NCBI GenBank assembly: GCA_003233255.1
Contig: QILH01000330.1
Span: 1-7,273, forward strand
DNA from: Gammaproteobacteria bacterium
GTDB lineage: Bacteria; Pseudomonadota; Gammaproteobacteria; UBA6429; Thiohalophilaceae
Direction of reading: 5' to 3'
DNA: 7,273 nucleotides
Shown: positions 1 through 6,073 of the stretch, one piece after another
Numbering within the stretch: position 1 is the first letter of the stretch
Layout: every line of letters begins with the position of its first letter
The notes under the pieces: generated by a model
Databases searched by the model: none
Told to the model about the DNA's origin: nothing
What the model saw: the letters and a program-made list of their open reading frames with translations, nothing else
Made by a program: the position numbers and the translations under genes

Positions 1-618
1 CGCGTTCGTGCGCTGTTATTAATTAAACACCAATACGATGCGCTTAAACAGCAGGCCGAGGACATGCGCTGGATAGCGGTCACCGACAGCCTGACCGGCG
101 TCCGTTCCAAGCGTTATCTGGTCGACAACGGTGAGGCCTATATCAGCAACCCGGACTATCAGCCCGTTTGGGGAATACTGATCGATATTGACTACTTTAA
201 GAGTATTAACGACACCCTGGGCCATATTACCGGCGATCATGTTCTTGCCGAACTGGGTGAGAAATTGAACGACGCCTTTCCGGATGGGATGGTGGTGCGA
301 TTCGGTGGTGAGGAATTTAGCATCCTGTTACCCAATCTTAATGCCGATAAAATGCTGGAAAGGGCTGAACAGCTGCGTAACGATATAGCGACCATGAAAC
401 CGGCCAGTGTGGATATCACCGTCAGTATTGGCCTGGCCTCAACCGCTGACCACCCTGGTGAGACCCTGACTCGCTTCCTCTCGCTGGCCGACAAGGCCCT
501 CTATTCTGCCAAGGAGGCCGGCCGTAACCGCATCTACATCTACACGGTGGAGGGCCCCACCCCCTCGCCCTGGAACGAAGAACCCGATTTTTCGGAACCC
601 GTACCCACATTTACCTAG
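1..618 (+). CDS. Diguanylate cyclase (GGDEF domain), 5'-truncated by window edge
   Basis: The protein is predicted to make cyclic di-GMP from two GTP. The frame is open from base 1, so the true start and any sensor domain lie outside the window; the ATG at 64 falls inside the conserved region and is not the start. Counting the first codon as residue 1, a helical linker (about 5-25) leads into DSLTG (29-33), the usual entry to a GGDEF domain. It continues with the metal-site segment IDIDYFKSIND (61-71), the catalytic GGEEF (102-106, bases 304-318) and the closing ADKALYSAKEAGRNR. A Pro/Glu-rich tail of about 25 residues ends the protein. The intact GGEEF and acidic metal residues suggest an active enzyme. 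The inhibitory RxxD site expected just before GGEEF is absent (F and G stand at the Arg and Asp positions), so this type of product feedback is unlikely. No HD or EAL domain follows. Confidence 0.93.
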   Translation, partial: RVRALLLIKHQYDALKQQAEDMRWIAVTDSLTGVRSKRYLVDNGEAYISNPDYQPVWGILIDIDYFKSINDTLGHITGDHVLAELGEKLNDAFPDGMVVRFGGEEFSILLPNLNADKMLERAEQLRNDIATMKPASVDITVSIGLASTADHPGETLTRFLSLADKALYSAKEAGRNRIYIYTVEGPTPSPWNEEPDFSEPVPTFT

Positions 619-669
619 TAATATTCTGGGCTAAACGCCTGAAATGTAGTCTATTTTTATCTGAACTTC

Positions 670-685
670 TGCTATTATTAGCACT
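670..685 (+). promoter_or_regulatory. Candidate extended -10 promoter of rpoH
   Basis: TGCTATTAT at 670-678 matches an extended -10 box (TG-N-TATAAT, one mismatch in the hexamer). I see no good -35 hexamer 16-18 bases upstream, which is tolerated in extended -10 promoters. Transcription would start near 685, inside the CIRCE palindrome, which is a typical arrangement for repression by HrcA. The assignment rests on sequence alone. Confidence 0.45.
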
Positions 686-704
686 CTATCCTTCAGAGTG
701 CTAG
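678..704 (+). promoter_or_regulatory. CIRCE operator (HrcA binding site) upstream of rpoH
   Basis: The site reads TTAGCACTC-N9-GAGTGCTAG. The established CIRCE consensus is TTAGCACTC-N9-GAGTGCTAA, so arms and spacer length match with a single mismatch at the last base. CIRCE is bound by the heat-shock repressor HrcA, usually upstream of groESL or dnaK operons. Here it lies 37 bases before the rpoH start codon and overlaps the candidate -10 box. HrcA would therefore be expected to block rpoH transcription until heat stress inactivates it. hrcA itself is not in the window. Confidence 0.9.
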
Positions 705-741
705 TATTAATCAACCCTAATAGACGAGGTAGATACAGACG

Positions 742-1590
742 ATGAGCAATTCAACCACCATGCAAATGCCCGTACCAGCAGGTAGCTTAGATGCCTATAT
801 GCGGACCATTCGAGCTATCGATGTTTTAAGCGCTGAAGAAGAAAAAGCCCTTGCCATCAAGCTGCATGAGAATGGCGATCTTGAGGCTGCGCGTCAGTTA
901 ATTATGTCGCACTTACGCTTTGTCGCACACATTGCCCGCAGTTATTCTGGTTATGGTTTACCACAGGCGGATTTAATCCAGGAAGGCAACATTGGATTAA
1001 TGAAAGCGGTTAAACGTTTTGATCCAAACGTCGGTGTACGTCTGGTTTCATTCGCCGTCTACTGGATCCGTGCAGAAATTCATGAATTTATTTTGCGCAA
1101 CTGGCGCATAGTGAAAGTGGCCACCACCAAGGCACAGCGCAAACTGTTTTTCAACATTCGCAGCTCCAAGAAACAACTGGGCTGGTTTAGTCACCAGGAA
1201 GTCCAACAGGTGGCGAAAGATCTTGGCGTCAGTCCCAAAGACGTGGTCGAGATGGAGTCGCGCATGAGTGGCATGGACATTGGTTTTGATCTGCGTGACG
1301 ACAGTAACGATGATGCACCGGTGACCGCACCCGCGATGTTCTTACAGGATCATTCAGATGGCCCGGCAGAAGAAAACGAAAACAGTCAATGGCAGGCCCA
1401 TAACAAAGATCGTTTGCTTAATGCCGTAGCAACCCTGGACGAGCGCAGTCAGGACATCGTGCAACAGCGTTGGTTAAATGAAGACAAGACCACCTTGCAG
1501 GATCTTGCCAACAAATACGGTATTTCTGCCGAACGTATTCGTCAACTGGAAAACAACGCGATGAAAAAATTGCGTAATGCCTTAAGCTAA
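742..1590 (+). CDS. rpoH: RNA polymerase heat-shock sigma factor sigma-32 (RpoH)
   Basis: This alternative sigma factor directs RNA polymerase to heat-shock promoters (chaperones and proteases). The 282 residues compare with 284 in E. coli, and the match runs end to end. Residues 16-60 carry the N-terminal sigma region. DLIQEGNIGLMKAV (77-90) is the core-binding region 2.1/2.2. VGVRLVSFAVYWIRAEIHEF and RNWRIVKVATTKAQ form the -10 recognition and region 2.4 part. QRKLFFNIR (132-140) is the RpoH box that sets sigma-32 apart from other sigma-70 members. TLQDLANKYGISAERIRQLE (from about 250) is the region 4.2 helix-turn-helix for the -35 element. The ATG at 742 has a GAGG ribosome site at 726-729, 12 bases away, which is rather long. 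Transcription is probably HrcA-controlled through the CIRCE site. In E. coli ftsX precedes rpoH; here a GGDEF gene does. Confidence 0.98.
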   Translation: MSNSTTMQMPVPAGSLDAYMRTIRAIDVLSAEEEKALAIKLHENGDLEAARQLIMSHLRFVAHIARSYSGYGLPQADLIQEGNIGLMKAVKRFDPNVGVRLVSFAVYWIRAEIHEFILRNWRIVKVATTKAQRKLFFNIRSSKKQLGWFSHQEVQQVAKDLGVSPKDVVEMESRMSGMDIGFDLRDDSNDDAPVTAPAMFLQDHSDGPAEENENSQWQAHNKDRLLNAVATLDERSQDIVQQRWLNEDKTTLQDLANKYGISAERIRQLENNAMKKLRNALS

Positions 1591-1681
1591 AATTAATGGG
1601 GGTCAGAGACGTATTTTTATCTCAAACTAAAGTTCAAGTTAAGCTAACTGATAAAAAATACGTCTCTGACCCCCATTAATT
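1591..1681. repeat. Long near-perfect inverted repeat (palindromic, MITE/REP-like element) between convergent genes
   Basis: The left arm (1591-1620) and right arm (1651-1681) are reverse complements apart from one extra A/T in the A/T run, giving about 30 paired bases around a 30-base centre. Each arm carries a GGGGGTCAGAGACG core (as its complement on the right). The centre holds a smaller hairpin, AGTTA at 1637-1641 with TAACT at 1645-1649, so the whole unit can fold as a long stem with a small top loop. It begins right after the rpoH stop and its right end covers the last two bases of the 1680-3263 gene. Related GGGGTCAGAG palindromes recur in many proteobacterial genomes, by my recollection near REP-associated tyrosine transposases. 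Membership in that class is an inference; no transposase and no second copy is present here. It may act as a two-way transcription barrier, although no T-run follows either arm. Confidence 0.85.
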
Positions 1682-3263
1682 AATTCCACTTTTCCGGATC
1701 CGCCTGTTGCCAGTCTGCCTGCCAGATCTCGGGTACATGCCCATTTTCCTTTAAACAATCACATTCTATACAGGGATACAGTTCAGCGTAACTTTTGATC
1801 GTCGGTCCATTCACACGTCGCATGATATGGTGCGACTGAATATCCGACGGTGTATGTAGGCCGGCACTCGCAATCAGCTCCATCATCGCATGCAGGGTGG
1901 AGGCGTGATACTGGGCGACGCGTCGTGCCTTGTCCTTGATGTTGAGTTGTTTAAAGCGCGCGGGATCCTGTGTTGCCACCCCGGTCGGACAGCGATTCGT
2001 ATTACAGCTACGCGACTGGATACAACCCAGTGCAAACATCATCGCGCGTGCCGAATTGACCATGTCAGCGCCCAGCGCCATATCGCGCAGGATATGAAAT
2101 GCCGATAAAACCTTGCCCGCAGCGATGAGGCGAATATGTTGTCGCACGCCGGCACCTAATAACGAACTGTGTATAAAAGACAAACCGTCTCGCAATGGCA
2201 TGCCGACGGAATTAATCAGTTCGATGGGCGCAGCACCGGTACCGCCTTCACTTCCATCCACGGTAATAAAATCCGGATAGATGCCCGTTTGTTGCATGGC
2301 CTTACAAATGGCCAGAAACTCCGATCGAATCCCCACGCAGAGCTTGAAACCAACCGGTTTACCAGCGGATAACTCTCGTAGACGGGCAACAAATTCCAGC
2401 AGGCCAAGCGGGGACGAAAAAGCGCTGTGTCCCGACGGTGAAATCACATCCTGACCCATAGGCACACCTCGGATGTCGGCAATCTCAGCCGTCAACTTTG
2501 CAGCGGGCAGGATGCCACCATGACCCGGTTTGGCCCCCTGCGATAATTTAATCTCGATCATTTTCACCTGCTCGAGCTGAGCTTTTTCGGCAAAGGCTTC
2601 GGGATCAAACAGGCCATCATGAGTACGGCATCCAAAATACCCCGTGCCGATCTGCCAGATCAAATCACCACCCGGCTGCCGATGGTAGGGGCTCAGACCC
2701 CCCTCCCCGGTATTGTGTGCAAAACCACCCTGTTTCGCGCCCTGGTTAAGCGCCAGGATTGCGTGCCGACTCAGGGCACCAAAACTCATCGCCGATATAT
2801 TAAGGTACGACGCCTCATAGGGCTGTGTGCATTTCAGGCCACCCACTAGAACTCGCGGCACCGATTCGGCGACGCGCGTGGGCGAAAGACTCTGGTTAAT
2901 CCATTCGGAACCGGGGCGATAAACATCAAACAGGGTGCCAAACGGCCGAGTATCCCGTACCCCTTTTGCCCGTTGGTATACCAGCGAGCGAAACTCACGA
3001 TTAACCGGCTGACCGTTGGTATCCGATTCAACGAAGTACTGCTGGATTTCCGGGCGAACGGACTCGAACAGATAACGCAGACGCCCAATGACCGGATAGA
3101 TCCGTAAAATGGTTTGCCTTTTCTGGCTGATATCTATAATACCCAGCACGATAAAAGGCATAATGACAACCAAAGCCCACCAGCTTTGGGGCCAGAAAAC
3201 TCCCAGGCCGATCACTAGCAAAAGAACCAACCCTGAAACAATAAAGAACAGTTGACGAACCAT
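1680..3263 (-). CDS. Membrane-anchored FMN-binding glutamate synthase family protein
   Basis: This protein resembles the central synthase domain of glutamate synthase (GltB, Pfam Glu_synthase), but lacks the N-terminal glutaminase and C-terminal GXGXG domains. With the ATG at 3263 it has 527 residues. Two hydrophobic segments (about 4-22 and 27-44) anchor it in the membrane. The TIM barrel starts near 158 with MSFGALS and NTGEGGLSPYH, followed by KLSQGAKPGHGG (240-250) and DGSEGGTGAAP (336-346), which fit FMN and substrate binding. CIQSRSCNTNRCPTGVATQD has C414, C420 and C425 in the C-x5-C-x4-C spacing of the glutamate synthase 3Fe-4S cluster. A GTG six bases upstream is in frame, but the AAGGGG ribosome site sits 5 bases from the ATG and only about 1 from the GTG, so the ATG is preferred. 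The physiological substrate of these stand-alone proteins is unclear. A C-terminal CIECDC group adds three further cysteines. It converges on rpoH. Confidence 0.92.
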   Translation of the reverse strand: MVRQLFFIVSGLVLLLVIGLGVFWPQSWWALVVIMPFIVLGIIDISQKRQTILRIYPVIGRLRYLFESVRPEIQQYFVESDTNGQPVNREFRSLVYQRAKGVRDTRPFGTLFDVYRPGSEWINQSLSPTRVAESVPRVLVGGLKCTQPYEASYLNISAMSFGALSRHAILALNQGAKQGGFAHNTGEGGLSPYHRQPGGDLIWQIGTGYFGCRTHDGLFDPEAFAEKAQLEQVKMIEIKLSQGAKPGHGGILPAAKLTAEIADIRGVPMGQDVISPSGHSAFSSPLGLLEFVARLRELSAGKPVGFKLCVGIRSEFLAICKAMQQTGIYPDFITVDGSEGGTGAAPIELINSVGMPLRDGLSFIHSSLLGAGVRQHIRLIAAGKVLSAFHILRDMALGADMVNSARAMMFALGCIQSRSCNTNRCPTGVATQDPARFKQLNIKDKARRVAQYHASTLHAMMELIASAGLHTPSDIQSHHIMRRVNGPTIKSYAELYPCIECDCLKENGHVPEIWQADWQQADPEKWN

Positions 3264-3618
3264 ACACACCCCTTGAGTGAATTTTTATTTTGGGTAATAC
3301 ACTACTCTGGCCACATTTAAGTGATTTTGTTTCATTCTCGCAAAAAATACCACATAGATAAAATATTTAAATCACTGGAACGCATTCAGTTTGATCGACA
3401 TTAACCCTTTTATCACCCATTACATTGATAATAAGGCCATCATATTGGCTCAGCCAATTTCTATAGACAAACAGGATGTTACAAAACGAAGATTTCAAAT
3501 AGAAGAAAAGTATGCCTTATCAGCTTCAACTCCGGATAAAGAAATCCTGTGCATGATTAGAATATGAGGAATATGCTATCGTAAATAGCGGATTGAGCCC
3601 AGTTAAGTAAACTACATG
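3264..3618. other. Non-coding stretch between two minus-strand genes
   Basis: This AT-rich gap of about 355 bases separates the end of the copper-related gene set from the start of the glutamate synthase-like gene. It holds the ribosome site and candidate promoter of the latter. It also has a 15-base perfect dyad, ATTGGCT-C-AGCCAAT (3444-3458), which could be an operator but has no match that I recognise. On the plus strand 3358-3567 is open without a convincing start codon (see findings). A weak stem CAGTTAA/TTAACTG (3600-3606 with 3619-3625) spans the stop codon of the upstream gene but lacks a T-run, so no terminator is called. Confidence 0.6.
3315..3343 (-). promoter_or_regulatory. Candidate sigma-70-type promoter for the glutamate synthase-like gene
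   Basis: Read on the minus strand, TTGCGA (3338-3343) and TTAAAT (3315-3320) lie 17 bases apart. Each matches the -35/-10 consensus at four of six positions. The predicted start of transcription falls about 45 bases before the ATG at 3263. The region is AT-rich, so chance matches are likely and this is only a candidate. Confidence 0.3.
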
Positions 3619-4980
3619 TTAACTGTCATGTAATAACCGCTTCAGGTCGGAAGTGACTGTTTCATTTTTCCAATATTGTGTAGTGTATTTACGTACTAAA
3701 CGCCCATGAGAATCGAGTAATGTCGCCTCAACCCCATGCGAAGTAACCCAGCCAGCATTATAACCAACCGGATTCTCTATTTCTTTAACAAATTTAACGT
3801 GTCGTTTGAGATCCAGTCGCACAGTAAGAGCGTTGTCACTCAGCTTAAACCCTCGATCGATTGCATAACGTCGTAAGCGCAAATTATTATCATATTGTGG
3901 TTCATAGGTAATAGCCAACAAACGGACAAACTTATGCAAACCTTGTTCATGTAATTTCTTTTGCAGGCTGGCCAACTTTGTCAGGGTCATCGAACATTTC
4001 CCGGCATTCTGGCAACGTGTATAAAAGAATGCAACCAGGGTAGGACGATCGATGATCTCACTTAATATTTTTTTCCTGCCATTATGATCCGTAAAATCTA
4101 TATCCAGATTATGCAGAGTATATCGCTGCGCTGGCAGACGCCAGGGACTCACATAGGCCGTTGGTATAACACGGGGATTATTCTTTTTAGCCTTCACGTC
4201 ACGATAGTGTAGTAAGGTCGACTTCGCCTCTTGAATTAAACGCGGGTCAAAACTGGAATGTCTACCCGCTTGCGCAATGCTGGTTAACGCGAGAATAACT
4301 TGTTTATCATTGCTGGGACCAATCGCTCTTAAAGCACGCACCGCTTCGAGTTGAACAGTAGTAGATTCTTCTCGAGAAAAATCAACTTCGTAGCGAACCA
4401 GGGAAAACTCCTCTTCCCCAACGCTATCACCAATCGTGTCCAGCAGATAACCTGAAAAACTTTGTCCTCGCTCACCAAGACTCGCGACGACACGCATCAC
4501 CGAACCCAGCTCAACGGCTGCCATTCTGTCATCAAAATGAGAAATGGTGTCAATTAACATCGGCAGAGCCGAATCCGGGTAACCAATTTCACTCAAGGTT
4601 AGAAAAATATAGGCACGTAAACGTAAAACATACCATTTATCCCGTTCCTGATATAATTTCGCCTGATGCGGTAATAATTGGCTTAATACTTCTGCCATAT
4701 CCTGCGCGGAATTACCTTGTACACGAAGTATGTCAAGGGCAGACGCAACTACACGATGATTCGTTCTACCGTCAATCTGTGTAAAAAATCGGATTAACTC
4801 ATCCTTAGTCTCATTATTAAAACGGCCCGTTGATTTAATCGTCTGCAGGCAGGATAATTGTTTGTCGACAGACAAACTCTCTATTGCTGTCAGACACTGT
4901 GCATTCACCACTGCTGACAGCACTAATGTCAGGCATAATATACATAACCTGCTGACCTGTTTGTTTTTAATCAATAGCAA
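3619..4980 (-). CDS. Secreted HEAT-like repeat protein with C-terminal SCO1/SenC-type domain
   Basis: This is probably a periplasmic copper-handling or thiol protein. With the start chosen here it has 453 residues. A signal peptide (about 1-27: basic start, LCILCLTLVLSAVV core, VNA cleavage site) is followed by a helical, HEAT-like region (about 35-265; for example TVQLEAVRALRAIG). From about 285 a SCO1/SenC thioredoxin-fold domain follows: FFYTRCQNAGKCS with C323 and C329, LLAITYEPQYD, and VTSHGVEATLLDSHG with H415. In SCO proteins two cysteines and a distal histidine bind copper. The 86-residue spacing from the second Cys to His fits the family, but the Cys pair is CX5C instead of CX3C. The TTG at 4980 is preferred because GAGGG (4989-4993) lies 8 bases before it. 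The in-frame TTG at 4995 would overlap the previous gene by 11 bases and has no clear ribosome site. It is the last gene of the set that begins with the tyrosinase. Confidence 0.85.
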   Translation of the reverse strand: MLLIKNKQVSRLCILCLTLVLSAVVNAQCLTAIESLSVDKQLSCLQTIKSTGRFNNETKDELIRFFTQIDGRTNHRVVASALDILRVQGNSAQDMAEVLSQLLPHQAKLYQERDKWYVLRLRAYIFLTLSEIGYPDSALPMLIDTISHFDDRMAAVELGSVMRVVASLGERGQSFSGYLLDTIGDSVGEEEFSLVRYEVDFSREESTTVQLEAVRALRAIGPSNDKQVILALTSIAQAGRHSSFDPRLIQEAKSTLLHYRDVKAKKNNPRVIPTAYVSPWRLPAQRYTLHNLDIDFTDHNGRKKILSEIIDRPTLVAFFYTRCQNAGKCSMTLTKLASLQKKLHEQGLHKFVRLLAITYEPQYDNNLRLRRYAIDRGFKLSDNALTVRLDLKRHVKFVKEIENPVGYNAGWVTSHGVEATLLDSHGRLVRKYTTQYWKNETVTSDLKRLLHDS

Positions 4981-4984
4981 TGTC

Positions 4985-6058
4985 TTAACCCTCAAAAGGC
5001 TTGCTAACAGTTGGTACTCGCTTGCGCATATGCAGGTACAGATGCCTCGCCTCTGCGGTTAAATCAATACCTTTTTGGGTTTTTAAACCTTTCTCTTCCG
5101 ACAAACTCTTCACTACCCTGACAAAATTTACCTGTACGCGGCCCGCAACCTTATGATAATTGATACGCCCCATGGACGCCCTCATCGTGGCTAAACGCAT
5201 ATCCGGTGTATCACTTTTATTCGATAATAGTTTAAGTGCATAAGCAAAAAATTTCTCATCCTCACGAGCCAATGCGCGTATGGCATTCTCACGCACCACC
5301 GGTGGTAATTCCAGATTTGTCACCAACGAAATAATCTGATCCCGGCTTTTCGCATCAACCGCCAGGGCACGTGCGGCCTGTGCCTGAATCAGTGGATCCT
5401 GACTATTTAAGTATGGCCGTATTGTCACAATATGTTTTGCTGAGCCATCCACATCGAGTAGTTCAATCGCAGTATGTACTGGAATCGGGATATTATTTCT
5501 GCTACGCAGACTTTCAATCAGATTATTGATGGCGACAACATCATGCATTGGCACCAGCGCATAGTAAGCCGCAAGACGCACCTGAGCACGAATATCTTTC
5601 AGGCGATCCCGCAGTGCATGTTGTAAACGTTGCCGAAAGTCAGCCGAATGTCGAAACGTTGTTCGGCGACTAATATCATTGATTAAACCTGCATTTAAAA
5701 TCTCACCACCATTATTAATATCTTCTAAAATAGCCAACACCGCATCAAAATATTTTTGATCATAGCGAGCACGTTGCAGAGCAAGCAAACGTATCTGGTC
5801 ATCTTCATTTTTATCCAGACCCATTTGTACTAACCGGGTAAAGGTTTCTTCATCAGGATACCCAAGCTTTGGGTAGGCCTTAATACGTTCACCTTTCGGC
5901 TTACTGGCATCAATAAAGGTTTCTGTTGCGTTAACTTTTTCTGCACGATACGCGACAGGATCTTGTACCACTGTCGGTGCGGCATTGGCTATCGTGATGC
6001 AAGCTGACGCTAAGAACACATACATAAATTTATTTATTACGATCACAATTCTGTTCAT
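4985..6058 (-). CDS. Secreted HEAT-repeat protein
   Basis: The 357-residue protein has a signal peptide (about 1-26: MNRIVIVINK, then the hydrophobic FMYVFLASACITIA, ending ANA before APTV), so it is exported. Most of the mature part consists of helical pairs typical of HEAT or PBS-lyase-like repeats: RLLALQRARYDQKYFDAVLA, QVRLAAYYALVPM, IQAQAARALAV, VRENAIRALARE and RLATMRASMG. No catalytic motif is visible, and such repeats usually serve as protein-binding scaffolds. The ATG at 6058 has a GGAG site 8 bases upstream. The gene begins 15 bases after the tyrosinase stop, and its TAA lies 4 bases before the preferred start of the SCO-type gene, so all three are very probably co-transcribed and translationally linked. 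The neighbours suggest a role in assembling or holding the copper enzyme, which is inference. The exact molecular function is unknown. Confidence 0.85.
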   Translation of the reverse strand: MNRIVIVINKFMYVFLASACITIANAAPTVVQDPVAYRAEKVNATETFIDASKPKGERIKAYPKLGYPDEETFTRLVQMGLDKNEDDQIRLLALQRARYDQKYFDAVLAILEDINNGGEILNAGLINDISRRTTFRHSADFRQRLQHALRDRLKDIRAQVRLAAYYALVPMHDVVAINNLIESLRSRNNIPIPVHTAIELLDVDGSAKHIVTIRPYLNSQDPLIQAQAARALAVDAKSRDQIISLVTNLELPPVVRENAIRALAREDEKFFAYALKLLSNKSDTPDMRLATMRASMGRINYHKVAGRVQVNFVRVVKSLSEEKGLKTQKGIDLTAEARHLYLHMRKRVPTVSKPFEG

Positions 6059-6073
6059 CCGTCTGTCTCCGTT

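Noticed and set aside
237..494. Minus-strand open frame inside the GGDEF gene
   Set aside because: Antisense shadow of a region encoding the conserved GGEEF motif; Ser/Arg-rich translation without any motif.
627..659. Terminator after the GGDEF gene (GGGC-TAAA-CGCC followed later by a T-run)
   Set aside because: The stem pairs only about three bases and the T-run lies some 15 bases away.
702..707. TAGTAT as an alternative -10 box for rpoH
   Set aside because: It lies partly inside the CIRCE right arm and has a poor -35 partner; the extended -10 at 670-678 fits better.
1591..1681. The inverted repeat as a CRISPR repeat or integron attachment site
   Set aside because: There is one pair of inverted arms, no direct repeats with spacers, no cas or integrase gene, and no typical core site.
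3600..3625. Stem CAGTTAA/TTAACTG around the stop codon of the SCO-type gene as a terminator
   Set aside because: Only seven AT-rich pairs with a 12-base loop and no T-run on the minus strand; too weak to call.
4862..5062. Plus-strand open frame across the junction of the two HEAT-type genes
   Set aside because: It lies opposite two well-supported minus-strand genes with signal peptides and domain motifs; it shows no recognisable features of its own.
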